From DATLFA01 sp039915945 (GTDB taxonomy: Bacteria > Actinomycetota > Acidimicrobiia > Acidimicrobiales > WLNW01): a stretch of 64,000 nucleotides of DNA. The position numbers and the translations under genes are program-made. Position 1 is the first letter of the stretch, and every line of letters begins with the position of its first letter. The stretch spans positions 1 to 64,000 of the forward strand of contig JBDSMH010000101.1 of NCBI GenBank assembly GCA_039915945.1, in the 5' to 3' direction. Below, piece after piece: positions 17,635 through 25,923 of the stretch. The notes under the pieces were generated by a model, which searched no databases, was not told the DNA's origin, and was given only the letters and a program-made list of their open reading frames with translations.

Positions 17635-18630
17635 ATGACGCGGAGCGATTCGTTCGCAGGCAACCCGGTGCTACGGCGCTATTGGTATCCGGTGGCCCGC
17701 GCCGACGAGATCGGCGCCGATCCTGTCGCGGTAGAGCTGTTGCGAGAGCGCCTCGTGCTCTGGCGCGACGGCGCCGGCGCGCTGGGCGCCGCGTACGACC
17801 GTTGCCCGCATCGCGAGTCGCCGCTCTCGCTCGGACACGTGGTCGATGGCCGCTTGCAATGTCCCTACCACGGGTGGTCGTTCGCGGTGAGCGGCGTATG
17901 CGTACGCGTTCCTTCGTCGCCCGCTGATGTGCCGGTGCCGCCCAAGGCGCACCTCGCCACTGTGCATCTCGGCGAACGCTACGGCTTGGTCTGGCTGTGC
18001 CTCGACGAGCCCGTGACCCCGATACCGGCGATCGAGCAAGAAGACGACCCCGCGTTTCGCCGCATCAACAATCCGGTCGAACGGTGGCACACCTCGGCGA
18101 CCCGGATGACCGACAACTTCATGGACATCGCGCACTTTCCCTGGGTGCACATCGGCACGTTCGGCCGAGCGCAGGACACCTTGGTGCCCAAGATCGACCT
18201 GCAACCCCTCGACGACTCGTTCTACGGCTACCGCTATGAGGTCGAGGTCAACAATCCGGACGAGGCCCGCGCCACCAGCGGGCAGGCGACCGCCACACTC
18301 ACCCGCACGATGACGACGGGGTTCAGTCTGCCGTTCCTCGCCCGCAGCACGATCCGCTACGAGAGCGGTCTCGAGCACATCTTGTTGCTCTGTACCACCC
18401 CCATCGACGACGTGACGTCCTACTTCACGTTCGTCGTGTGGCGTAACGACGACTTCTCGGTGCCGGCCGAAGAAGTGGTGGCCTTCGACCGGGCGATCGG
18501 TGCGGAGGACAAGGTGATGCTCGAGCGGGTGCCCGGCGTGTTGGCGCTCGACCTGACGGCCACAGTGAGTGTGCAGTCGGATCGCCCCTCCGTCGAATGG
18601 CGCCGCCGGTTGATCGCGCTGCTGGGCTAG
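17635..18630 (+). CDS. Rieske [2Fe-2S] oxygenase (phthalate/vanillate oxygenase-like)
   Basis: 331 residues. The N-terminal Rieske domain has C57-P-H59 and C76-P-Y-H79. The catalytic-domain iron motif lies in TDNFMDIAHFPWVHIG, which supplies Asp/His ligands in the arrangement of one-component-type oxygenase subunits (vanillate demethylase, phthalate dioxygenase). It diverges from the amidohydrolase across about 70 bp and could act on a related heterocycle. No reductase is adjacent. A hairpin (18629-18657) begins at its stop codon. Confidence 0.85.
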   Translation: MTRSDSFAGNPVLRRYWYPVARADEIGADPVAVELLRERLVLWRDGAGALGAAYDRCPHRESPLSLGHVVDGRLQCPYHGWSFAVSGVCVRVPSSPADVPVPPKAHLATVHLGERYGLVWLCLDEPVTPIPAIEQEDDPAFRRINNPVERWHTSATRMTDNFMDIAHFPWVHIGTFGRAQDTLVPKIDLQPLDDSFYGYRYEVEVNNPDEARATSGQATATLTRTMTTGFSLPFLARSTIRYESGLEHILLLCTTPIDDVTSYFTFVVWRNDDFSVPAEEVVAFDRAIGAEDKVMLERVPGVLALDLTATVSVQSDRPSVEWRRRLIALLG

Positions 18631-18657
18631 CCCAGGGCGGGAAGCACGGCCTGGGCT
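18629..18657 (+). terminator. Hairpin after Rieske gene
   Basis: AGCCCAGG and CCTGGGCT form an 8-bp stem with a 13-nt loop. No T-run follows, so termination would be weak or factor-assisted. Confidence 0.4.
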
Positions 18658-18659
18658 GC

Positions 18660-18693
18660 TAACCTGCCTCGTTGGCCGGGGTTGTCCCCGGCC
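18660..18693 (+). promoter_or_regulatory. rpsO: rpsO promoter -10 (TAACCT) and 5' leader hairpin
   Basis: TAACCT at 18660-18665 is a plausible -10 element. Transcription would then begin near 18672, directly at a strong hairpin of GGCCGGGG, TTGT and CCCCGGCC (18674-18693). A leader of about 115 nt separates it from the rpsO start. S15 is known to bind its own mRNA leader in several bacteria, so this could be an autoregulatory element; that is inference. Confidence 0.4.
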
Positions 18694-18786
18694 AGGCTTC
18701 GAGCCCCGTCTGGCCAAGACGAGCATCGAGGCCGGGTAAATCACCCCTCCCGCCCCTGGCGGGACTGCGCAACGAGGAGAATCGCA

Positions 18787-19056
18787 TTGGCCACCAACCT
18801 GCCCCCAAAAGACCAGACGATCGCGGCCCACCGGCTGCATGACACCGATACGGGCTCGCCCGAGGTGCAGATCGCGCTGCTGACCTCCCGCATCAACCAC
18901 CTCACCGAGCATTTGAAGGTCCACGTAAAGGACCATCACAGCCGCCGAGGATTGCTGATGCTGGTGGGTCAACGACGCCGGTTGCTCGACTACGTCCGTA
19001 ACAACGACGTCGAGCGATACCGCAGCATCATCGCAAAACACGGTCTGCGAAGGTAG
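18787..19056 (+). CDS. rpsO: 30S ribosomal protein S15
   Basis: 89 residues, the usual length for S15. It binds 16S rRNA early in small-subunit assembly. Characteristic sequence: DTGSPEVQIALLTSRINHLTEHLK followed by HHSRRGLLMLVGQRRRLLDYV. The start is a TTG at 18787, which gives exactly the family N-terminus (ATNLPPKDQTI), with GAGGAGA 6 nt upstream. The open frame upstream to 18682 is leader, not protein. It is followed by pnp, as in many bacteria. Confidence 0.97.
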   Translation: MATNLPPKDQTIAAHRLHDTDTGSPEVQIALLTSRINHLTEHLKVHVKDHHSRRGLLMLVGQRRRLLDYVRNNDVERYRSIIAKHGLRR

Positions 19057-19064
19057 AAAGACGA

Positions 19065-19115
19065 CTGGCCTTCGGGCCAGCCAACCAAAAATCCCAACTT
19101 CGGGCCTCCGGCCCG
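19065..19115 (+). terminator. Two hairpins between rpsO and pnp
   Basis: CTGGCC-TTCG-GGCCAG (19065-19080) is a 6-bp stem with a stable UUCG-type loop. CGGGCC-TCC-GGCCCG follows at 19101-19115. Neither has a T-tail. In other bacteria RNase III cuts stems at this position and PNPase autoregulates there; these may play that role. Confidence 0.4.
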
Positions 19116-19161
19116 GCCATCCATTAGGGCGTCGTCAGTCGCCAGTTGCGTGTCGCTCGTC

Positions 19162-19190
19162 AGGGTTTCGAAGCCAAGGGTTTCGAAGCC
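19162..19190 (+). repeat. Tandem 14-bp repeat in pnp leader
   Basis: AGGGTTTCGAAGCC occurs twice, at 19162-19175 and 19177-19190, separated by one base. The core GGTTTCGAAGCC is nearly palindromic. Function unknown. Confidence 0.6.
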
Positions 19191-19296
19191 CAGAGCGGGA
19201 GGCAGACAACTGGAGTACTGAAGTCGCCACGAACCGCACACGCACGATTGCGTGGGCATCAGACGATGCGCGAAGGCGTATCAACAAGGAGTTTCA

Positions 19297-21759
19297 ATGG
19301 CGACTGTCCATACGGTTTCGGGCGGGTTCACCGACGCGCCCGGCAAGATCATGAGTCTCGAGACCGGCAAGCTGGCCGGCCAGGCCGACGGAGCGGTGGT
19401 GGCCCGACTGGGTGACACCGTCGTGCTCGTCACGGCCACGGCGGCCAAGCACGTTCGAGAAAATGCTGATTTCTTTCCCCTCACCGTCGATGTCGAAGAG
19501 CGCATGTATGCCGCGGGCAAGATCCCCGGTTCGTTCTTCCGGCGTGAAGGTCGTGCCCCCGAGGCCGCGATCCTCAACTGCCGTCTCATCGACCGCTCGC
19601 TGCGCCCGTCATTCCCCGACGGCTTCCGCAACGAGATCCACGTCGTAGCCACCGTCTTCGGCGCCGATCAGGTCAACCCCTACGACGTGCTCGCCCTCAA
19701 CGGCGCATCGGCCGCGTTGATGATTTCCGGCATCCCCTTCGGTGGGCCCATCGGTGCGGTCCGCATCGCGTGGACCCAAGAAGGCAAGTGGCTCGCCCAC
19801 CCCACCTATCAAGAGACCGATGAAGCGTGCTTCGAGATGGTCGTGGCCGGCGCGTACACCGCCGACGGCTCCGACATCGCCGTGATGATGGTCGAAGCCG
19901 GCGGCACCGAAAAGTCGTTCGACTTCTACGAAGACGGCGCCCCCAAGGTCGACGAGGCTGTGTTGGCCCGAGGCCTCGACGAGTCCAAGCAGTGGATCCG
20001 CGAAGCCATCGACATCCAACGTCGACTGATCGACGCGGTAGGTCCCCGCACCCCGCTGGCCTATGAACTCTTGGTCGATTACCCCGAGGCCATATGGGAC
20101 GCGGTTGTCGCGGCCGGCACTACTCGTATCACCGAGACGCAAAAGATCGTCGACAAGTCCGCCCGCCTCGCCGCCGAAGGCGACGCTCGCAAAGAGATCC
20201 TCGACGAATTGCTGCCCAAGTTCGCCGATAGCGAACCGGCTGCCGAGAAGTACATCAAAGCGGCCGTGCGCTCGCTCACCAAGAAGATCGTGCGCGCTCG
20301 CATCGTCAAAGAAGGCCAGCGCATCGACGGCCGCGGTGTCCGCGATCTGCGTTCCATCTCGGCCGAGGTCGGGGTCATCCCGACAGCGCACGGCACCGGG
20401 TTGTTCAACCGCGGTGAGACGCAAGTGCTCAACTTCTGCACGCTCGGTATGCAGCGCCTCGATCAGATGATCGACGGCATCGATCCGATCACGCGCAAGC
20501 GCTTCATGCACCACTACAACATGGCGCCGTTCTCCACCGGTGAGGCCGGCTTCATGCGCGGCCCCAAGCGCCGTGAGATCGGCCACGGTGCGTTGGCCGA
20601 GCGCGCGGTGTACCCCGTGGTCCCCAGCTTCGAATCATTCCCGTACACCATCCGTCTGGTCTCCGAAGCGTTGTCGTCCAACGGTTCGACCTCCATGGCG
20701 TCGGTGTGTTCGTCGTCGCTGTCGCTCATGGATGCCGGCGTGCCGATCAAGGCACCCGTCGCCGGTATCGCCATGGGCCTCGTGTTCGCCGAAGGCGAGT
20801 ACACGGCGCTGACCGACATCCTCGGTGCCGAAGACGCGTTCGGTGACATGGACTTCAAGGTTGCCGGTACTGCCGACGCCATCACGGCGTTGCAACTCGA
20901 CACCAAGATCGACGGTATCCCTGCCGATGTGTTGGCGGCGGCGCTGTCGCAAGCCCGCGACGCCCGGCTGTCGATCCTCGACATCATGCAGGCCGCCATC
21001 TCGGCGCCTCGCTCCGATGTCGGTGCCAACGCACCCAAGATCGTGAGCTTCGAGATCCCCGCCGACAAGATCGGTGAGGTCAGCGGCCCCAAGGGCAAGG
21101 TGATCAACCAGATCCAAGCCGACACCGGCGCCGACATCGCGGTCGACGACAAAGACGGCGTCGGCATCGTGTCGATCGGTTCGCCCAACCGCGATGCGGT
21201 CTACGCAGCCGAGCAGGCGATCAGGCTCATCATCTCCCCGCCCCGCGCCGAGATCGGCGAGGTCTACAAGGGCCGCGTCGTCAACATCACCAAGTTCGGT
21301 GCGTTCGTCAACATCCTTCCGGGCCGCGACGGTCTCGTGCACATCTCCAAGCTCGGCGGCGGACGCCGAGTCGATCGTGTCGAAGACGTGGTGTCGCTCG
21401 GTGACGAGATCGAAGTCGTCGTCGAGGACATCGACGGCAACAACAAGATCTCGCTGACACCGGTCGGCATGGTGGCCGCTCCGAGCACCAACGGCGACGG
21501 TCACGAAGCAGCACCGCGCAACGGTGATAGCGACGAGTCGGGCATCGAGTATGTGTCGTTCGAAGAGAACTTCGACAACGAACTGCGGGCCGAGCACGGC
21601 GATCTCGGCCCGGCTGGTGGTCGTGGCCCGAGCGAACGCGCTCCCGGCGGCGGCGGTGGCCGCGACCGCGGTGGTCGTAGCGGCGGCGGCGGTGGCGGTC
21701 GTGGTGGTCGTAGCGGCGGCGGCGGTGGCGGCGGTCGCGACCGCGGCGGTCGGCGCTGA
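19297..21759 (+). CDS. pnp: Polyribonucleotide nucleotidyltransferase (PNPase)
   Basis: 820 residues from the ATG at 19297, with AAGGAG 5 nt upstream. It degrades RNA 3'-to-5' by phosphorolysis. Domains in order: RNase PH 1, an all-helical linker, RNase PH 2 (GEAGFMRGPKRREIGHGALAERA), KH (IGPKG-type GEVSGPKGKVINQI, about residue 590) and S1 (GEIYKG-type GEVYKGRVVNITKFGAFVNILPGRDGLVHISKL, about 650). The tail from about residue 770 is low-complexity, rich in Gly and Arg with RGG/RDRGG repeats, and probably binds RNA. Its stop lies inside a 21-bp tandem repeat leading into the M16 protease gene. Confidence 0.97.
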   Translation: MATVHTVSGGFTDAPGKIMSLETGKLAGQADGAVVARLGDTVVLVTATAAKHVRENADFFPLTVDVEERMYAAGKIPGSFFRREGRAPEAAILNCRLIDRSLRPSFPDGFRNEIHVVATVFGADQVNPYDVLALNGASAALMISGIPFGGPIGAVRIAWTQEGKWLAHPTYQETDEACFEMVVAGAYTADGSDIAVMMVEAGGTEKSFDFYEDGAPKVDEAVLARGLDESKQWIREAIDIQRRLIDAVGPRTPLAYELLVDYPEAIWDAVVAAGTTRITETQKIVDKSARLAAEGDARKEILDELLPKFADSEPAAEKYIKAAVRSLTKKIVRARIVKEGQRIDGRGVRDLRSISAEVGVIPTAHGTGLFNRGETQVLNFCTLGMQRLDQMIDGIDPITRKRFMHHYNMAPFSTGEAGFMRGPKRREIGHGALAERAVYPVVPSFESFPYTIRLVSEALSSNGSTSMASVCSSSLSLMDAGVPIKAPVAGIAMGLVFAEGEYTALTDILGAEDAFGDMDFKVAGTADAITALQLDTKIDGIPADVLAAALSQARDARLSILDIMQAAISAPRSDVGANAPKIVSFEIPADKIGEVSGPKGKVINQIQADTGADIAVDDKDGVGIVSIGSPNRDAVYAAEQAIRLIISPPRAEIGEVYKGRVVNITKFGAFVNILPGRDGLVHISKLGGGRRVDRVEDVVSLGDEIEVVVEDIDGNNKISLTPVGMVAAPSTNGDGHEAAPRNGDSDESGIEYVSFEENFDNELRAEHGDLGPAGGRGPSERAPGGGGGRDRGGRSGGGGGGRGGRSGGGGGGGRDRGGRR

Positions 21760-21812
21760 ACCAAAAGCCGACGCAGCTGAACCAAAAGCCGACGCAGCTG
21801 AACCAAAGGCCG
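21755..21812 (+). repeat. 21-bp tandem repeat (about 2.8 copies) across the pnp stop codon
   Basis: The unit GCTGAACCAAAAGCCGACGC plus A occurs at 21755 and 21776, with a partial third copy at 21797. The first copy contains the pnp stop. Each copy has a CTG in frame with the following M16 peptidase. Confidence 0.75.
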
Positions 21813-21842
21813 AACCCGAAACTGACGCGGTCCGCGAGCGGC

Positions 21843-23051
21843 TTGCGCGTCATCACCGAACAGATCGATGACGCGCACACCGTTGCCATCGGTTGTTATG
21901 TCGGTGTTGGCACGCGAGACGAGCCGGCCGCGTCGGTCGGGGCATCGCATTTCCTAGAGCACCTGTTGTTCAAAGGGACGTCGACGCGCACGGCGCGCGA
22001 GATCGCCGAGGTCGTCGATTCGACCGGCGGCGACATGAACGCCTACACCACCAAGGAGTACACGGCGTTCTACCTTCGGGTGCCGGCTCGTCATCTCGAA
22101 CTCGGCGTCGAGTTGTTGTGCGACGTGGTGACGGCACCGGCGTTTCGCGGACCCGAGTTCGAGTCCGAACGTCAGGTGATCCTCGAAGAGTTGCACCTGC
22201 AACAAGACGAACCCGACGACCTCGTGCACACGGTGCTCTACGAGAATCTGTTTCCCGAGCATCCACTCGGATGGGAGATCGTCGGCCACGAGCGGTCCAT
22301 CAGGGCGATGACGCCGCGCTCGGTACGGTCGTTCCACAAGCGGTGGTATGTGCCCACCAATATGGTCTTCGCCGCCGCCGGGCCGGTCGATCATCGGCGC
22401 TTCGCCGCGGCGGTGCGCCGCCGTCTCGGCCCACTCGCCGAAGGGCAGACGCCGCGCCGGCAGCGCCCGCGCTCGGCCCCCGCGCCTCGTCGCATCGTGC
22501 GCCGCGCCGGTGAATCTGCCCACCTGTCGTTCGGATGGCGCGCGGTCGACCACTTCGATCCCGACCGCTATGCGCTGGCGTTGGTCAACCAGGTCATCGG
22601 CGGCGGCATGTCGAGCCGGTTGTTCCAGACCATCCGCGAAGACCACGGGCTGGCGTATTCGATCTTCTCGTCCGCGGCCAGCTTCAGCGACACCGGGGTG
22701 TTCTCGATCTACGTCGGGACGACACCCGACAGCACGCCGGTCGTCGTGCGTCACACTCGCGACATCGTCGACGACGTGGTCCGCAACGGCGTCAGCGATC
22801 GTGAGCTCGAGGTCGCGAAGAACGCGTTCGAAGGCGCAACGGTGATGAATCTCGAGGACACCGGCTCCCGCATGGCCCGCCTCGGCACGTCGGTCATAAC
22901 CCGTGGGGCAGTGACACCTCTCGACCGGTATCTGCGCTCGGTGCGTAAGGTGTCTCGCCGCGATACGCAGCGCGTGGCCGCGAGGATCTTCGGCGGCGAA
23001 CCGACGGTCGCCGCGGTTGGCCCCATCAATGCCCGCGCCGTTCGCTGGTAG
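21843..23051 (+). CDS. M16-family zinc peptidase (PepR/YmxG-like)
   Basis: 402 residues counted from a TTG at 21843. The inverted zinc motif HFLEHLLFKGT is near residue 36 and the downstream acidic ligand is present. Later GGGMSSRLFQTIREDHGLAYSIFSS is typical of the family. Members process peptides in the cytoplasm; the pnp-M16-dapB order is conserved in Gram-positive bacteria. The annotated start removes the first part of the family's opening strand: the frame is open upstream (SASGLRVITE matches family PGGLRVVTE) but holds no ATG, GTG or TTG. Translation may start at a CTG in the repeat or reinitiate after pnp. Confidence 0.85.
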   Translation: MRVITEQIDDAHTVAIGCYVGVGTRDEPAASVGASHFLEHLLFKGTSTRTAREIAEVVDSTGGDMNAYTTKEYTAFYLRVPARHLELGVELLCDVVTAPAFRGPEFESERQVILEELHLQQDEPDDLVHTVLYENLFPEHPLGWEIVGHERSIRAMTPRSVRSFHKRWYVPTNMVFAAAGPVDHRRFAAAVRRRLGPLAEGQTPRRQRPRSAPAPRRIVRRAGESAHLSFGWRAVDHFDPDRYALALVNQVIGGGMSSRLFQTIREDHGLAYSIFSSAASFSDTGVFSIYVGTTPDSTPVVVRHTRDIVDDVVRNGVSDRELEVAKNAFEGATVMNLEDTGSRMARLGTSVITRGAVTPLDRYLRSVRKVSRRDTQRVAARIFGGEPTVAAVGPINARAVRW

Positions 23052-23055
23052 GCCA

Positions 23056-23073
23056 GCGGCGGATTATCGCCGC
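23056..23073 (+). terminator. Hairpin after M16 peptidase gene
   Basis: GCGGCG, loop GATTAT and CGCCGC form a perfect 6-bp stem. No T-run follows. It separates the peptidase from dapB, which has its own promoter. Confidence 0.4.
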
Positions 23074-23147
23074 CAATGTGTGGAGCGGCGATCGTCGGTT
23101 CACTTTGGGGACCCATAACACCGGTGGTGCATGCGACGCGCGTCCGT

Positions 23148-23153
23148 TAGGGT
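23148..23153 (+). promoter_or_regulatory. dapB: Leaderless -10 element (TAGGGT) for dapB
   Basis: TAGGGT ends 6 nt before the ATG at 23160, with no ribosome-binding site. Confidence 0.55.
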
Positions 23154-23159
23154 TCATGC

Positions 23160-23963
23160 ATGACCGCGACGGAACGAATTCGCGTCGGCGTTTTCGGCGC
23201 CGGCGGGCGAATGGGTGTCACCGTTTGCCAGGCCGTTGCCAGCGATAGTCGTCTCGAGCTCGTGGCGGCGGTCGATCCGTTTCACGCCGGGCTCGACATC
23301 GGGCAAGTTGCCAAGATCGAGTCGCTCGACATCCAGGTGAGTTCGTCGGCCGATGCACTGCTGCGGGCCGAGGCCGAGGTGGCCGTCGACTTCACGCACA
23401 TCGACGCGGCCCGCGAAAACCTGCGGTACCTCGCGGAGAACGGCATCCACGCGGTCGTCGGCACGACGGGTTTCAGCGCCGAGGACTACGACGAAGCGAC
23501 GAGCATCTTCACCAAGAGCAACTGTCTCATCGCTCCCAACTTCGCCATCGGCGCGGTGTTGATGATGCGCTTCGCTGAGATCGCGGCGCCGTTCTTCGAG
23601 AGTGCCGAGATCATCGAACTGCACCACGATCAAAAGATCGACGCGCCGTCGGGCACCGCGGTGATGACGGCGCAACGCATGGCCGCGGCGTCGACGTCGT
23701 GGACACCCGATCCGACCGAGCAACAGGTCTATCCCGGTGCGCGCGGAGGCAAAGGCCCCGCGGGTATCCCGATCCACTCCGTGCGACTCCGCGGATTGGT
23801 CGCCCACCAAGAAGTGTTGCTCGGCACCACCGGTCAGACGTTGAGCATCCGCCATGACACCACCGACCGCTCGTCGTTCATGCCCGGGGTGGTCATGGCG
23901 GTCAAGGCCATCGGCAATTCGCCCGGCGTCACCATCGGCCTCGACAAGCTCCTCGGTATCTAA
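23160..23963 (+). CDS. dapB: 4-hydroxy-tetrahydrodipicolinate reductase
   Basis: 267 residues. It reduces hydroxy-tetrahydrodipicolinate with NAD(P)H in the diaminopimelate/lysine pathway. The N-terminal Rossmann motif is VFGAGGRMGVTVCQAV and the substrate/catalytic motif is ELHHDQKIDAPSGTA. A later GTTGFS and a C-terminal GVVMAVKAIGNSPGVTIGLDKLLGI match the family. The gene ends at a strong terminator and its start looks leaderless. dapA lies 2.8 kb downstream behind an unrelated divergent cluster. Confidence 0.96.
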   Translation: MTATERIRVGVFGAGGRMGVTVCQAVASDSRLELVAAVDPFHAGLDIGQVAKIESLDIQVSSSADALLRAEAEVAVDFTHIDAARENLRYLAENGIHAVVGTTGFSAEDYDEATSIFTKSNCLIAPNFAIGAVLMMRFAEIAAPFFESAEIIELHHDQKIDAPSGTAVMTAQRMAAASTSWTPDPTEQQVYPGARGGKGPAGIPIHSVRLRGLVAHQEVLLGTTGQTLSIRHDTTDRSSFMPGVVMAVKAIGNSPGVTIGLDKLLGI

Positions 23964-23979
23964 CGCGCTTCTCCCCGTT

Positions 23980-24022
23980 CTCGCAGCACAACGTCGGACA
24001 GACGTCGACGTTGTGCTGCGAG
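23980..24022. terminator. Bidirectional terminator between dapB and the Asp-box lipoprotein gene
   Basis: A perfect 17-bp inverted repeat (CTCGCAGCACAACGTCG, loop of 9, then its complement) lies between the two convergent stops. Its symmetry and position suit termination from both sides. Confidence 0.75.
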
Positions 24023-24027
24023 TTCGG

Positions 24028-25323
24028 TCAGTTGACGTCGACCGGTTGCCAGGTGCGGCCCGCGTCGACGGTGCGCCAGATTTTGGTTTTGGCGTCGGGG
24101 CCGGTGTTGAAGAAATCGCCGATGTAACCGTGTTGTGCGTCGGTGAACACGATCGGCGTCATACAACGATCGCCATCGAATTGGAACTCTCCGGCCGCGC
24201 CCCATGTCGCGCCGCCGTCGGTGGTGACAATGGCCGGTCCGCGACATTGACCGATGTAGGCCTTCGTCGGCGAGGCCGCCCAGACCTGTGTGAGATGTCC
24301 ACTCACGACGGCGTCCAGCGTGATGCGCCATGTATGGCCGCCATCGTCGGAGCGGGCGATGATGCGACGTTCCATGGCAGTCGCGCCACCGCCGGAGCAG
24401 GTGAACCAGAGTTGACGGGTGTCGACGGCCGCGAGTTGAGGTCGGCCGGCGCACTCGTCGGTTGCCGATGCCAAGGCCGTCCAGTGCCGGCCACCGTCCT
24501 GGGTCGAGACGATCTCGTACGAATCGAGTCCCGTTCGTTGCGTCACCACGATCACGTGCTCGTCGTCGATGGCGACGATCTGCGCGGAGTCGCGTTGGCG
24601 CAACAGCGACGGTGGCGTCTCGACGCGTTGCCACGTCGCGCCGTGATCGCTCGATCGCACGATGGCTGTGACGCAGCTCGTGGCGGTGATATCGCACGCG
24701 TCGGTGACCGCCCACGCGGTGGTCGGTCCGACGGCGAGATCGCTGACCCGCGCCAGGCCGCTGATGCGAAACCACGTGACGCCACCATCGGCGCTTTCCC
24801 AGAGCGCGCTCGCGTTCAACGGGCTGCCGGGCACGTCGAACATCCATAGTTCGCCGTCGCGTCTTGCCCGCAGTCGAAAGCGCGAACTGGCCGCGCCCTC
24901 GTTCGGCGACGGCACTCGTGACCACGACGCGCCGCCGTCGGTGGTGGCCGAGAGCGGCACGGGGCACCCGACGCAGTTAGGGCTCGACCCGAGCATCCAA
25001 CCGCGCGCCGCGTCCTGAAAGACGATGTCGACGGGGACGCCTTGCGCGGGGCCCGGGGCAACCTTCGCCGCCGCCGGAACGCGCGTGGTTGCGACAAGGC
25101 CGGGCGCGAGGGTTGTGATCGTGGATGGCACGTGGACCGGTGGGTCCGGCGGTCGCGTCGTGGTCGTGCTCTCGATTGTCGTTGTCGATACGGCTGTCGA
25201 CGGCGGGCTCGAGGAAGGCGCGGCGGACTGCGCCGGCGTCTCGCTCGAGCCGCAACCCGCGACGAGCGCGACTGCAAGCAGGATCGCGCAGAGCAATCTG
25301 GGAATTCGTCGCCGGAGTCTCAT
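24028..25323 (-). CDS. Lipoprotein with Asp-box / sialidase-like beta-propeller repeats
   Basis: About 431 residues from the ATG at 25323. It begins with an arginine-rich stretch, a hydrophobic core and the lipobox ALVAGC, then a Thr/Ser/Pro-rich linker, so it should be anchored outside the membrane. The body has repeated S/T-x-DGG-x-W motifs (TTDGGASW, SADGGVTW, SSDHGATW, STQDGGRHW, SDDGGHTW, TTDGGATW, VDAGRTW), the Asp-box signature of six- or seven-bladed propellers (BNR, YCF48-like). No sialidase catalytic residues can be recognised. It probably follows the Nudix gene in one transcript. Function unknown. Confidence 0.78.
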   Translation of the reverse strand: MRLRRRIPRLLCAILLAVALVAGCGSSETPAQSAAPSSSPPSTAVSTTTIESTTTTRPPDPPVHVPSTITTLAPGLVATTRVPAAAKVAPGPAQGVPVDIVFQDAARGWMLGSSPNCVGCPVPLSATTDGGASWSRVPSPNEGAASSRFRLRARRDGELWMFDVPGSPLNASALWESADGGVTWFRISGLARVSDLAVGPTTAWAVTDACDITATSCVTAIVRSSDHGATWQRVETPPSLLRQRDSAQIVAIDDEHVIVVTQRTGLDSYEIVSTQDGGRHWTALASATDECAGRPQLAAVDTRQLWFTCSGGGATAMERRIIARSDDGGHTWRITLDAVVSGHLTQVWAASPTKAYIGQCRGPAIVTTDGGATWGAAGEFQFDGDRCMTPIVFTDAQHGYIGDFFNTGPDAKTKIWRTVDAGRTWQPVDVN

Positions 25324-25363
25324 CGCCGGGTTGGACGTCGCGCCCGCCGAGATTCTTCCCGCG

Positions 25364-25897
25364 TCAGTCGAGCAGGCCGCGGGCGAGCGCGACGGCGACG
25401 CCACACAGGCTGAGGCCGTCGCGAATGCCGTCGCTCGCGATGAATTCGCGCACGCGTGAAATGGGCACCCATTCGACCAGCGTTGCTTCGCTGCGATCGG
25501 TCGGCTCGCCGACGTAGGTCGCGCCTTCGGCGAGAAAGATGTGAAACGTCTGATCGCTCATGCCGTTGGTCGGGTGGAACGTGGTCAGGTGGCGCAACGG
25601 CCCTGGCTGCCAACCGGACTCTTCGAGCGCTTCGCGTTCGGCGGCCTCGATCGGCGCTTCACCGTCTTCGATCTTGCCGGCCGGTACTTCCCAGCCCCAC
25701 GTGTCGGTGATGAAGCGATGGCGCCACAAGAGCAACAGCTCGCCCGGTCGGTGGATCACGGTGCCCGCTGCCGCGCGCGGCACGCGAATCACGTGGTGAT
25801 CGAAGCGACGTTCGTCGGGAATCTCGACGTCGACGATCGCGAGGTTGACCCATTCGCTCTCGTAGAGAGCACGTTCGCCGTGAACGATCCACTGCAC
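25364..25897 (-). CDS. Nudix hydrolase (ADP-ribose pyrophosphatase-like)
   Basis: 177 residues from a GTG at 25897. The complete Nudix box is present: G-KIEDG-E-APIEAA-EREALEESGW, with the metal-binding REALEE. The upstream VPAGK fits ADP-sugar pyrophosphatases, which remove toxic or surplus nucleoside diphosphate derivatives. TAGGCT lies 6 nt before the GTG, so the gene is probably leaderless and shares a back-to-back promoter with SURF1. Confidence 0.87.
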   Translation of the reverse strand: MQWIVHGERALYESEWVNLAIVDVEIPDERRFDHHVIRVPRAAAGTVIHRPGELLLLWRHRFITDTWGWEVPAGKIEDGEAPIEAAEREALEESGWQPGPLRHLTTFHPTNGMSDQTFHIFLAEGATYVGEPTDRSEATLVEWVPISRVREFIASDGIRDGLSLCGVAVALARGLLD

Positions 25898-25903
25898 CGA
25901 TCG

Positions 25904-25915
25904 AGCCTATAGCGT
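25904..25915. promoter_or_regulatory. Back-to-back leaderless -10 elements for Nudix (-) and SURF1 (+)
   Basis: AGCCTATAGCGT reads TAGGCT on the minus strand (6 nt before the Nudix GTG) and TAGCGT on the plus strand (8 nt before the SURF1 ATG). The two hexamers touch, so both promoters could not be bound at once. Confidence 0.5.
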
Positions 25916-25923
25916 GGCCCTCG

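Noticed and set aside
21524..21871. Open frame with AEPKADA repeats across the pnp/M16 junction
   Set aside because: It is the 21-bp repeat read in a third frame, with Ala/Val-rich shadow sequence before it and no start signal.
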